A program made the translations under genes and the position numbers. A stretch of 64,000 nucleotides of DNA from Mesaphorura yosii (taxonomy: Eukaryota; Arthropoda; Collembola; Poduromorpha; Tullbergiidae): positions 161,607 to 225,606 of the forward strand of contig WIXG01000100.1 in assembly GCA_009869945.1 (NCBI GenBank). The letters run 5' to 3'. The notes beneath the pieces were generated by a model. It did no database searches. It saw nothing but the letters and a program-made list of their open reading frames with translations, and was not told the origin of the DNA. Positions 39,458 through 51,300 of this stretch are shown here, piece by piece (positions within the stretch are counted from its first letter, which is position 1; every line of letters starts with the position of its first letter).

Positions 39458-42400
39458 ATGAGGGACACGATGCGTCGTCCGGGTGGGACGCGGGAGTCCA
39501 AAGTGATTCGTCACAGCGACGTGCACGTGCACTGCTCCAATTCCTCCGGAGGGAGTCAATCTCCGTCTATTTCCGTGCATCTCCTCATCCTACTTTTGTT
39601 ATTTACATTTGGTATTCAATTGATTGGTGCTTGCCCGTCTGACTGCTCATGCAAATGGAAAGGTGGGAAACAAACGGTTGAGTGCGTGAACCGAGGATTT
39701 CGAACTTTTCCGGGACCCATTGACAGCGGTACTCAAGTAAGTGCTTATTTATGTACTAACAACCGAAAAATCCAGGCGAAAGTAGCACAAGCTCCGAAAT
39801 GCCAGTCGCTTAGTTGGAAAGTAAATTTACACGTCGCCGTTTCTGTCCCCCACTTCACCACTTAACGTCAGTCGGAGGCAAAAGTCGAAAGCAATCCGAA
39901 AACTTTTATAGATTATTTAAAAAGGTAATTTTTCGACGGAGGAATGAATTATGTGAAAATGTCATTCGTCGCCGTCTTCGAGCACTAAAGACAATGATTA
40001 CTTTCGAGTTGAATGGTTCCTTGCTGACTTTCCATTTCTTCTTCTCAGTTTGAATAAAAAGTTTTCCTATTTTTTAGGTTACGTGTTTATTCTTCCCGAC
40101 AGTACAACGCCAAACGCTAGACTCGCTCTTCGTTCAGCATCATCGGAAACAAATCACATTTGCTTGACTAAATACGAGCAATGATTTCTATCGCGCGAGA
40201 AAGAAGCGTGAAGAGTAGGTTAAAGTGTGAGGAGAGAAAACTAAACAATAGAAAAAGTCCGAAATTTTCGTAAAAGTCTGTTTATACGGGAAACATCGAT
40301 TCTCACTTTACAATTTGATACCCAAAAATAGAACGCCCGACTTTGTGACTGAAACAAAGTTTTGGGGAAAATCAATTCCTTTCTCTTGCAAAATTTCATT
40401 TTATACGTATTTGCAAAGGCCCAGGAAATTGTGTACAAAGCTCTTTGTTTTTCTTTCGGAAAACTTTTGTCGTCTCCCCGAACATGGAGGCGTGGCCCGG
40501 GTTCTTAACCTGGCTCACTCACCGCGTCGCAACCCCGTCGACCTGGAAAAAGTTAAACCTGCCATGATCGCCGTTGATTGCAGTAAGCCAGGGGGTTTGG
40601 GGCACGGCACGGCTGTGTCAAATCATAAATTGAGCACGATCTCGTGTGATTTTAAATTGAAAATCAACAAGATTTGAGCGAATATGAAAATCTGAAAAAA
40701 ATTTGATTTTTCTTGCACAATTCAATTTTATGTTAGATTTCATAATCTGTCAACAACAACAGAGCAGACCAATAACGCGTGCGACGAAGCAGGCAAGAGA
40801 GACGATCAGCGAGGCTTTGGAGCATTAAAGGAGAATTTAGGAGATAGAAAATCGTTGGGAGGTGAAACCCATACATATTTAATGCGGAGTGTCGTGACAC
40901 AATTCCAGAGCTCAGGCGAGAGAATTCAATTTAAACAGCTCACTCCATCTGGATAAGTATACATGGGAAGGGTGAAGTGGTGCCGGATTTCTCGTGTTTC
41001 GTGAGTTCGGCCGACGTGCTAGAAACAATGTCCAAGTGACTGGCGTAAATGGTATTGCATTTTTAAAGGCCCGCCGTTTACTGTAACGGCGGCCTCCGCT
41101 CTCACAAGCGTAAACTGTGTTCAGCGCAGTCAAATTAACGTCCGTCCGCTAATGAGCCTTCTTTTTGTGTGAATGCAGGTACTGGATTTGTCTGGAAACA
41201 GTTTCGAAACACTTCCCTCTGACCATTTTATGAGACTTTCTCTAATCAACCTTCAGAAGATCTACTTATCCAGATGTCGACTTTCACACATCAACTCGCG
41301 CGCGTTTCGGGGGCTCTCTAACCTCGTGGATATGGACCTCGCGTACAATGTGCTGAGAGAAGTTCCAACCTCAACCTTCCCCGACTGCCAAGGTCTCATG
41401 AGACTCATCCTGAGTGGAAATCCGATTTCTCTGTTACAAAGAAACGCGTTCATGCATCTTGAGACGCTCACAAGCTTAGAAATGAACCATTGTGCTATTG
41501 AAACCATCGAAAAGGTCAGTTCCTATTATGCTCACACCGGTGGCAATGCACAAAACTCGTTGCTCCGTCCTCGCACGTTAAACATTCTACTACTGCATTG
41601 TCCTATAAATTATGAGGCAAGTAGTAACGTTAAACGCGGGCCCCGTTCGCAATAAATAATCACGTCACGCTTTACAAGAATGCGAAATGATGCGAGGGCT
41701 GATGCAAAAATTGCAAATGGTTGTCGAGTTGCGTTGCGTCGCGCAATACATTTTTGATGACCAGCGGATATGATGATGATTCTGCAGGGAGCATTTGAGG
41801 GTCTTATCAGTCTCGAATGGCTCAAGCTGAACGGCAACAAATTGAAAAGACTCCAAGGACTGGAAGCACTACCGCTGGCGCTGAAGGGCGTGTGGCTGGA
41901 GCAGAATCCCTGGGAATGCGACTGTCGCCTCCTGGAACTCCGACTTTGGCTGGAAGAGCGCAAAGTAGCAAACTCGGTAGAGCCGCGCTGTGCAACTCCG
42001 AATCGATTGACCAACCAAACACTTAGCTCACTCAGTCTGGACCATTTCGCCTGCACTCCGCAGCTCTCTCCCACAACCATGTACCAAAAGATCGGTGAGT
42101 GTGCTCTTCCTTCTCCGTTTTCCGCTCGCGCTGACTTGTGCGTATGCATGCATGGAAACCTCATCGACTGCCATGATAAGCTGATTTGGAAAGTTGGAGC
42201 GTCGACTCGACTTTCTTGTGCGCCGACACAAGAGAAACACGAAACATCCCAAAATAAGTGGTGAACATTATTCTAGCATGATAAAGAAAGAAAGTGTTGT
42301 AACTTATTACGCCAGGCAGATTCGTCTTCTCTCCGTACGCGGAGAGAAAGCGGAGAAAATAGAAAACCAGACAAGGAAAAATATTTCTCTCATTCGTTCA

Positions 42401-44676
42401 CATTAAGAGTCTGTCTTTCTTTTCCGCTCTTTTCGTGCATGAGTCTTCGATTCCACTCCACCGCTGTCTTTCTCGTACATGACTGCACATCAGAAAACTC
42501 TTGGCCTATGAAATGAAACATAATTAAATAAAGAAAGAGCCGGCAAAGTTGAACTCGTTGAAAAAATGTGTGCTGGTCGCGCAAGTGAGGCGGCTGGGCG
42601 GAGAAATGCTTGCGAAATGCAGCGTAATATTTCTCAATTACCGAAATCCTACGTAGTCGGAGCAATTTGCGGAGACCTGACTTATGCATTAACTCAATGA
42701 CTGTGTTGATTACAGGGGAAGGTAAAAACGTGTCGCTGCTGTGTAAGGTCACGTCGACTCCCGAAGCGAGCCTCGAGTGGTGGTTCAACGGACAGCCAGT
42801 CAACAACTCATCCTTCAACATGTTGATCGAAACGTCAAGTTCAATCCCCACAATGTTCTCCTCAGCCTCCCAGCAGAGCTCGTCATCCACTTCCTCCTTC
42901 ATTTCCTCATCTTCGTCCTCATTAGCGTCCTTCGCTCCAAGTGGTGTAGTTGGCGGTGCAACGGAGAAAAAGAGCGAACTTTTGATCCTCAATGCAACTG
43001 CCGAAGAGAACGGAACTTTCCTTTGTGTGGCAAAGAACCCGGGAGGCATTGCATTTGCTAATTTCACCATTCGAGTCCTGAGCGCCGTGGAGTCCGACTC
43101 GTACGCGGAGAACTCGACCTCGCTCGTCGGGTCCTACCCAAATATTTTCCTCATCATCGTGAGCACAGGTGCAGTGATCGGTGTCGTGATCCTTCTGTTT
43201 GTGACTGCGGTCGTAGTGTGCAAGTGCTCCAGACTCTGTCGCGGCGTGGGGGCACGGGGTCGGGACTCGCGGGGCCTCGGAGACCGTCTGCACGGAAGGC
43301 ACAAGAGTGGTGGCGTGGGCGGCAGCAACAGTGAGTGCAGTGCGAGTGACGCGAGTCGGAAGGACGGGAAAGATATGCACAACAGCAGCAGCGGCAAACT
43401 AGACCGGCATCTGTCCGAAACAAGTACGCTGACGACGCATACGAAGTCCAATGGGTCCGTGTTCCTCCTGAGCACGAGCTCAGAGCTGGGCGACTCGAAC
43501 CCCGACATAATTGAGGGCGTCAAGAGAGTCGAGGCTGACGGTCACGAGACGAGTTTCTGCAACATGAGTAACGGGAACACGTACGTGCAGTCGGAACTCT
43601 CCGGACCTCCCCAGTCAGGTATGATGAGCCTCGGTCTCTCGTTCCCTCAGCACCATCACCTGATGAACTCACCCAACATCGTCGTCAACCCGGGCGTCGG
43701 TGGTCCAGACCAGGGCGGTCAGTATACCCATACGTACCCGCACGACTTTGGGCTGCCAACAAACCTGAACGTGTCCACACTCGTGCGACGCTCTCCTTCG
43801 TATCAGCTCAATCCTAATTGTGGTACTATGAGTCATCACTCGGTGAGTTCGCAGCAGCAGCTCCCCGCGTCGTACGATCTTGCTAAATACCCGAAAGAGT
43901 ACATAAATCCCAGTCACCCGACGTACGTGTCGTACGGACCGTCGCCACCAGGTGCAGTAATTTACACAACACATGACCCATCATCAACTCAGCAGCACGC
44001 CGGTGGTCATCACAACCAACAGGCGTCGTACCCGTACACAATAATCCCGCCACCGGGCACATATGTGTACCATTCCGGTCCGGGTCCTGATGATTATGTG
44101 ATGAGCATGGGGATGGAGATGCCGCTGAGCATTAGCATGGATCACATGGGTGGCACATATGTCGAGATCCCGTCGTCGAATGCTCAGCTAAGCTGTTCCT
44201 GTGCTCCCATTCTGGAAGCAAATGAAGAGGCCGAAGGACAAGGAGTCGATGTGAACTCCGTGTCTGTGTCAATATTGACCGGGAGTCGAGACAAGTCCAC
44301 TTCAACGACACATTCACACCTGCCGCAACTGCCTCAGCGAAAGTCTGCGTCCTCGTCGCAGAGCCAAAGTCAAATTAGTAACAGCAAAAGCCACATGCCG
44401 CCGAGCTGTGCTATACTCAGCACGAGCTCCACGACGATGAACTCGAATGTTAATCACGTTGTACCAATAAGTTCAACAAGTCCTTCAACGTCGTCGTCCT
44501 CGACTTCAAAGAGTAGCAGTAGCACTTCAACGACCGCGACGAGTGGCGCTGGTAACGGCAAGGCGGCAGGCAACGAGGGAGTCAAGGCGAGGCTGCAGCG
44601 ACAATTCACGACGCAAATAAACGAGAGCCCCGACGAGGGCTACGAAGACGAAAGTGCGGAGGGAACGGAAATCTAA
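39458..44676 (+). CDS. kek: Kekkon-family LRR-Ig transmembrane protein, 960 aa, four exons
   Basis: Exons are 39458-39736, 41179-41514, 41788-42094 and 42716-44676. Introns are GT-AG with phases 0, 0 and 1, and the joined frame is open to a TAA stop. The start is the first ATG after an in-frame TAA. Residues 42-58 form the hydrophobic signal peptide core, behind an unusually long polar N-terminus. LRRNT cysteines are C59, C63, C65 and C76. About seven LRRs span 94-245, and the LRRCT uses C249, C251, C273 and C294. One Ig domain has C317 and C410, tryptophans at 329-330 and an E-N-G-T-F-L-C motif, with a Ser-rich insertion at about 347-384. The membrane span is about 450-474, followed by C-K-C. 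The low-complexity cytoplasmic tail ends in T-E-I, a class I PDZ-type ligand. Kekkon proteins are surface regulators of signalling (Drosophila Kek1 inhibits EGFR). LRR spacing recalls Kek5/Kek6, but the paralogue is not settled. Length agrees with the family. Confidence 0.95.
39737..41178 (+). other. Intron 1 of the kekkon-like gene
   Basis: This phase-0 intron separates the signal peptide/LRRNT exon from the first LRR exon, which begins V-L-D-L-S-G-N. The donor is GTAAGT and the acceptor TGTGTGAATGCAG. Internal open frames are chance readings. It contains the 8-bp stem CCGCCGTT / AACGGCGG (41071-41092), described separately. Confidence 0.9.
41071..41092. repeat. 8-bp GC-rich hairpin inside intron 1
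   Basis: CCGCCGTT (41071-41078) pairs exactly with AACGGCGG (41085-41092) around the six-base loop TACTGT. It lies about 85 bases before the intron 1 acceptor, so it could influence acceptor use, although there is no direct evidence. Confidence 0.65.
42095..42715 (+). other. Intron 3 of the kekkon-like gene
   Basis: This phase-1 intron falls between the LRRCT exon and the exon holding the Ig domain, membrane span and whole tail. The donor is GTGAGT and the acceptor TTGATTACAG. Splicing creates a single Gly codon at the junction, giving K-I-G-E-G-K, which enters the first Ig strand. Intron 2 (41515-41787) is shorter and splits an LRR between I-E-K and G-A-F-E-G-L. Confidence 0.9.
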
Positions 44677-45333
44677 AGAACTGGCTGATTTTCATGTGGA
44701 GCTGGAAATATTTTATTTGACAGTCGTGTGCAATAAAATTGTGACGGAGGGCATGGCCACCTGCATATTTAATGGCTGGAGTGAGAAATATGAAATTAAG
44801 TAAATATTAACCTATCCAACTTCCTATTTAAGTTAGAGCCGAATGTATTTAGAAATGCTTACTATTTATTGTGCAGATGCTATATTACATAAGAGACTGA
44901 TTGGATACCGCTAATTAAGTGTAGGCAGAAATGCACGAAGGATAGGAATTCGACATGACCGTGGCGTGAACTAATTTTCAGATGAGCTGCCTGCCAGAGT
45001 GAGTGACAGAGCAATACTATCTGTGTAAACCCCGCGACTAAGCTAAGAATTGCACGTTAAACGTGGCACGGTTTATATTTCCAATCACTAGATGTAGAGT
45101 AATAATAAAATTGTTCGTAACGTGCGAATATTATCACCCGTGATCGATGGTCTATCGCCATTGTGTCAGTGCTCGGCAGAGGGGCGAAAAGGAGAAGAAA
45201 GTTATTGTTGTGAAGCAGGGGCTAGAAACCTGATATTAAGAAATAACAATTCTGCTAAGAGCGCCACACAAACGTAAGTAATGAAATGAAATTACGACAG
45301 AGCACATGACAAAAATTGTATTTTGGCAATAAA
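44677..45333 (+). other. 3' UTR of the kekkon-like gene with candidate poly(A) signals
   Basis: AATAAA occurs at 44732-44737, 45104-45109 and 45328-45333, so alternative 3' ends are possible. The sequence is AT-rich with several TATTTA/TTATTT stretches that resemble AU-rich instability elements. No competing reading frame is convincing. The boundary is set at the last signal by inference. Confidence 0.55.
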
Positions 45334-48300
45334 CAAACATTGAAATTGGCACTGATTGAGTGGCTCATTTTTATTTCTCCAGCTCGTGAAATGCTGACCG
45401 GCAATCAATATAAATGTACAAATTGCCATTAATTTGGCAATTCAACGTTTAATGAGGCGTGAACTTACAAAATATAATGCCGGGACGCCATAAATTGTGG
45501 TCCACGTGAGCCGTTTTTTTACCGTCGAAAGCCAAGCCAATAAGATCATACGGGAAACAATTTGTTCGCAAGTTTGTATTTGTTGATTTTGATGCACAAT
45601 TTATATTTTATTCTCAGCATTGCACACTTGCGCATTTAAAAAAAATCAAATAATATCGTCACAGTGAAGGAAGCCGGCTCCCCGCGCTGGAGAGGAAGCA
45701 ACCACTCACGAAACGTACAGCAGGAAGAGAAAAATATTTAAAGTTAAACCCATTGAATTAACTATATTGCTTTCTTCCCTTCGACTCGACTCGACGCTCG
45801 AGTGCTCAATGCTATATTTTTGCAGTCTCCAACTCGAATCCGACTTCTTTCTATCCAGAATGGCAATTTCTCACATTCTCAAATCACTTGCAATTCTGAT
45901 TACTTGCAATCATGGTTATGGCCGAGGAAATCGCATCATTTCGGATCAATTGACGGCTGCCCGCCGACAGCGGTCACGGGCAAGGCGAAACTGGTGAAAA
46001 GCACGGTGCAGGGATTCAGAGTCAACAAACTTGATCATAGAATCATAGCTGCATTGCACACGTTTGTGAGGTGTCATGCAAAATTCACGCGCTGCCTTTC
46101 CTTGTCGCTGTTTTACTTTCGGAATATCAGCCATTGAAGTGAAAATGGCAGTCTGTAAAATTGTTCAGTTCTTTCTGCCGCTTGTCGTCAAAGTAATCGT
46201 TTTGGTGCCGCTACATGGCGACATCGAGTATTCGTATTCTGCGCGCTGCAAGAAAGAAATGCACCGACTTCAATGGAAGCGCCAAGGACGCTGCGTGTCA
46301 ACTGCAGCAGAAGGGGGGTTTCAGGAGTCAACGGAGACGGTAACGCAACGGTAACGATTGATAATAATGTAGCACTAGATTAAATCGGGAACAAACAGTA
46401 AAATGGTAGCGGCATCGGCAACGCAAAACATCTAAGCTCAGATGGGAAATGCTCTACTTCAAAGTTGGGCCGACTACACGTTTGGACTCGAAATTTGGAC
46501 TTGAATGTGCATTTTCCATTTTACACTTTGGGCTGAAACTTCAAAAGTGTAAACTGTTACGCTGCAAAGCGCCATTACTTCTCATGTACTGCAGAAAGCG
46601 TGCGGACAGTAACAAACGTTAAAGTATTATGCCGGTAGTATTTTCTCATAAAAGTCTTTTCCACATGACAATTTTCAAACGAATCGCGATGATGGTGTTT
46701 TCTCCTGCTGGGGCGGCATACAGACAGTCGCACAATTTCGTACGATTTTGTTCGCATCCTCCTCTCCGGTGATGTGACTTTCGCTAAGGACATTCTACAA
46801 TCCTGCTCCTAAACCGCTTCTCACGAGTAAGCCTGGTCGGGAGAGTTAAGCTGCGTTTCCAGTACCAGCCAACTTTCATGCTTCGGAACAAAATGTAAGT
46901 GTCCAGCGTCAGTGTCCGTTCCCAGCCACTTCTTTGGGCAGTAACTTCTAAGGACTAATGAGCAGCGCCAGATTTTAACGTAAACTGAAAGCGAACGGGA
47001 CAGCTGAGTACGTTTGCTTTCTCTCCACGCATACATCACACACAGAAATGAAACGGGTAATACTAGAAAGGGAAACAGAAGAGACGAATGGCTTTCACCG
47101 TTGGGAATTTGAGATGGCAAGAGCACGACAATAACAAAGCATAAAAATACCCTGCAGTCATCATGCAAGCCATTCCTTTGTCAGAATCATTGCCATAGCT
47201 ATGTGAATCTGAATGCAAAATGCGGCAAGATAACCGGGTAAGAGTTTTCGCAATGGCGGCAGCCTAATCACAATTGCTCAAACCACAGCCAGCTGTCGCC
47301 AGGATTGATTAAAATAACGAAGAGGAGGGTAATGCCATGTGATGGGTTAATGACTTGTAATTGTAGTCGAAGCAGTTCGCATCGGCCCAGCGTTCTTTGA
47401 ACAAATTCAGTTCCAATCTTCCAATCTGTTCAAAAAGTTTCGAAGGTTTACGACAAGGCAGCACGATGCGCGAATGCTGCAGCTGTATGTCACTTTTGAA
47501 TTTGCAGTTTGACATTTCGTTTTCGTGTAAGTGATTGCAAAATGCAAAACAAGAACGGATTGCCGTGATCCCAAGGTGAGCTTTGATAAAGTGTGTAAAT
47601 TTTGTAGAGGTATGACTCCCGAATTCTCAGGGGGTTGAGATGGTTGACAATTCTTTATAACCCGACTGTATCGCATTAGAAATGTCAGACCACAGCGCAG
47701 GCATGATGCACAGGCACACTTGTCGTTTTCGTAGTGTCAATCGAATAAAACAAGAGAAAAGTTGTAAGGTAACAGCAACAAGCAGCGAACACATAAGAGA
47801 AAGTCGGGAATAGTTTTGGAGTGCAGGGAAGCATGGAGAGGAGAATTTTGGACGTGAGATTGAGAGAAAGACAGTGGAAATTGGGAGAAAGATGACTTTG
47901 AGAAGTGATGGAGCTCATTCAATCCAATAAGGAGTAACACATTACATTACTTTGTACATTCATTCCGCCCTGCAACCGAAACTTGTTTCCGTTATTTTTA
48001 TTTTCGTTTTTGTTTCACTTCAGGATTTGCGTCTTATGAAGTTGTAACTGAAGAAGAGCTCAGGATCGCACTTGTAGAAAGCGAGGACGGCTCCACCGAT
48101 ACCTTTTTGTCATGTTCTTGTTCATTTCGTTTTTTCGTTAGACTTGTTCCGAGTTATTTGCCTGTCTGTTCCTCTTTCTTGCTAAGTTTCCAGAATAACA
48201 TGCACGAACTTCGCACGCCATGCCCCACAAGTTTGTTCATACTTTCATCTCAAACTGTTCTCGTTCCTGTCGGTCATAAGTAGTATTTAGCGATACAGTT

Positions 48301-51300
48301 AGTATCTTGTTATGGCTGGGCTTCAACGGAGACTTTTCTTCGCATTCCTTTGTTGACTTGCCCCGCCGGCGCCGACGACGAGCCAAGGAACAGTGAGCTG
48401 GCTGGCAGGGTACTCCTTCGGCGAGTTACAGAAGCAACCAATCAACCAACAAATACGATCAAGTCAAATGAATGGGACACATTAAGCTCCTTTCCCTGTC
48501 GTGCCTTTGCGCCTCTTTATGGCTTGTATTGCCCATTCGCAATAGAAACTTTCGAGAAACGGAGTCCTGACGAAAACTTCAACAAATTCACTTCGACTCT
48601 GCCGACGAGCAGCGAAAGCGCTTGGCTTTGCAGCTCCATTGCGAATAAATGTCATTTCTTTCTCAGTTCCTCACTTCGTCACGAAACCGAGATGAAAACT
48701 TATGCTGACGATTATATGCTCTCACAATTTGAAACTGCAGAAAGCTGGAAGAGTTTGAGGAATAAAAATCTCGGAATTGTTGTCCTCTTTATGACAAAAG
48801 TTTATGGTGTGTCTTGTAGCTTTTGAGCTCACTTGACGATTTCAGGCTCAAAACTTGAAACTAATTTTAAAAATTGCAAACTGCGAGCGGCGCTCTTGTT
48901 GAAGTGCCGTTTCCATGCTATATTTTGTTATAACGCTACATGCAATACGTTCTTCTGACTTAACAAGTCTTCCTCAGATTAACACGTATTACGAACGGCA
49001 GTTAAATATAATTTACTAAATTTTAGTACTTGAGAAATTGCAATCTCTGTAATTTATTTTCTTTTACGAACTCATGCTATTCTTGAAGAGGAACTTGCCA
49101 AGAAACAGACAACAAGAGTCATGCTCTCTTGACCTCAGGTAGCTAACATTGAAGGTCCTGAAAAACCGAACCCTTAAGTTTTGTTCCATTTATAAGCAAA
49201 TCTTATTCTCAAGAAACCGTTCGAAGAGGAAATCGTACCTGAGATATTAGATTTATTCGTCACACTCAACGCGGATGTAGAAATAAATTTGGTTCCCGAA
49301 TTAGTAACATTTGTTTTCCACGTTTTGCAAAATGCAATTTCACACACATAAATTACCCTTATCAATGTGTTCATTCGCTTAAGCAACCCTGCCTAACACA
49401 AGAAGAAGCAGTGGAAATCAGGTTTGCGCCTAAAAACTTACATAGAAAATAGTTTCCGCGAAAACAAGGAGTAGTGATGACTAAATTATTCGGAGCTATT
49501 TTAAGTGTTCGGCTACCCACGGCTTCCTCAAGTGTTTTCCCCTGCCATGCTAGCTGCGCAGCTGGAGAGAAAAACAGGAATACATCGAGGGGCAGAAGTT
49601 TACTTTCGACGCTGCGGTCCGGGTCGCCAATCGGCCTCTCAAAAACTTTTCCACAGGGTCGAAGCGAACCAAGTTTATGTTTTGCACTTTAGACTCATTT
49701 CGGTTGGTGGTTCACTCGACCATCGCAAACATCACATGCTCATTACGTAACCTGTTAAATGTCCATAAGTCATGATGTGGTAACCAGGCAGAAGCAGCGA
49801 AATTATCATGTAAGCAGCAGCAGTATGGTGGACGAAGTAGAAACTTTGTAAATGGAAATAGATTGATCATTTATCATGTGGTTGTGTGTGGATCCTGAAG
49901 GAGAAACGTATGAAGTGTCTTGCAGGCCCAGACTGAGAGTTACAAGTTGAGGCCATGGTATGGCCTACTTGGCCTACTTGGGCCTGACTACTTCCTTGAA
50001 TCGTGACACCCATGCATTTGGTAAGTTCATGCAGTAGGAAGCAGGAAAAAATAATTTGGTACAAGTTTTCGAAACACTTTCCTATTTACTTTTTCACTTT
50101 TCTCTCTTCAAGAAAGATCGCACATAAATCTTTATTGTTTCATTAAGTCTCGGGTAAGTTGGGCCCTGATTATGGGCCGCGGTAAATTTTCATGTACTTC
50201 GAAGTTTTGCATACTTTTTTACATAGCATCTCTTTCTCATTCCACTCGTCCAGGCCGTTGTTCACTGCTCGCCCGCAAACCCGAAAAGTGTCGTGCACAA
50301 GTCGCCGAATCGACTGGGCCGATTGCCCGGTCGTTCCAACGCAGCGCCTAAACTGAAAACAAGATATCTGGTCTTTCGGGACAGAACTGGCAAATAGATT
50401 TTCCGCATATCCGAACTTGCGTTGGAAGGAAACGCGAAGAGGAGAAACACCGTGCTAAGCAGAAAAAGTAAGTTTCATTGGTGTAGTTGTCTGTGTTGTA
50501 TGCAAAGCCCGTCACGCCACGCATTCGAGAAGGCCGTGGATACGAGCGGCCATGTGAGACTCTTTATTGCAAAATGGTATTTCGTGTAATAACTCAAATT
50601 TCTGTCGTCATTTCCCAGCCCACAAACAGAAAATGGATGTTGGACGCGAGTACGAAGAAAGTTTGTCATGAGAAATTGCTTCCCCCGCTCCCAGATCCAG
50701 TTTCAGCTACCACAGAAGTTTGTGGCCGCCGATGCGTCAGTGTGAGAAAGGCGAGAGCTTCAGCTCCAAGGCGCCGCAGTTTAGCAAATCCTGTGTCGCA
50801 TCGCATTACGACGGTATTACAAATTCATAAAAGGAATAAAATATATGTCATATTTTAGTTGGATTTACAATTCCTCCGGTGCTATTTCCGTTTTATGTAT
50901 CTTTACTTGCTCCGGGTCTTTGTTTTATTGTTTGCTACCGTGCAATAGGCGAGAAATTACGAGCATCTGTTTGTAGTTTAGGTGCATCTCGCTTATAAGT
51001 GCGAATTTTACGGGATCAGAATTAAAGAACCAGAATGATGTGCTTGCTCTTCACTCCGAACTGAAAGGTCAGCCAATCCCCGAATCACTCTGAGGCGATG
51101 AATGACCGCGTTGAGTATCCGTCACCACTTATTTACTTTTCGGGGTATTCGATGTAAAACAAGACAAGTGAGACACGAACATAATATATTGAAAGAAATG
51201 ATGATAAAATGTTGGGTCCCCAGCGACAGAAACTCGGGGAACAAACTTTTATATTTTACTATTTATAGTTTATGTATTATGCCCATGTTGTTTTGTAATC

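Noticed and set aside
39737..39865. Read-through of exon 1 into intron 1 as a 135-aa protein
   Set aside because: A strong GTAAGT donor at 39737 and exact in-frame continuation into V-L-D-L-S-G-N at 41179 show this is intron.
42390..43070. 226-codon minus-strand ORF, and others antisense at 41610-42164, 42922-43380 and 43134-43523
   Set aside because: They lie opposite kekkon-like exons whose codon bias keeps the antisense open. They have no domain signature.
48350..48826. 158-codon plus-strand ORF
   Set aside because: No family resemblance, no promoter, splice or poly(A) context; within chance expectation for 64 kb.
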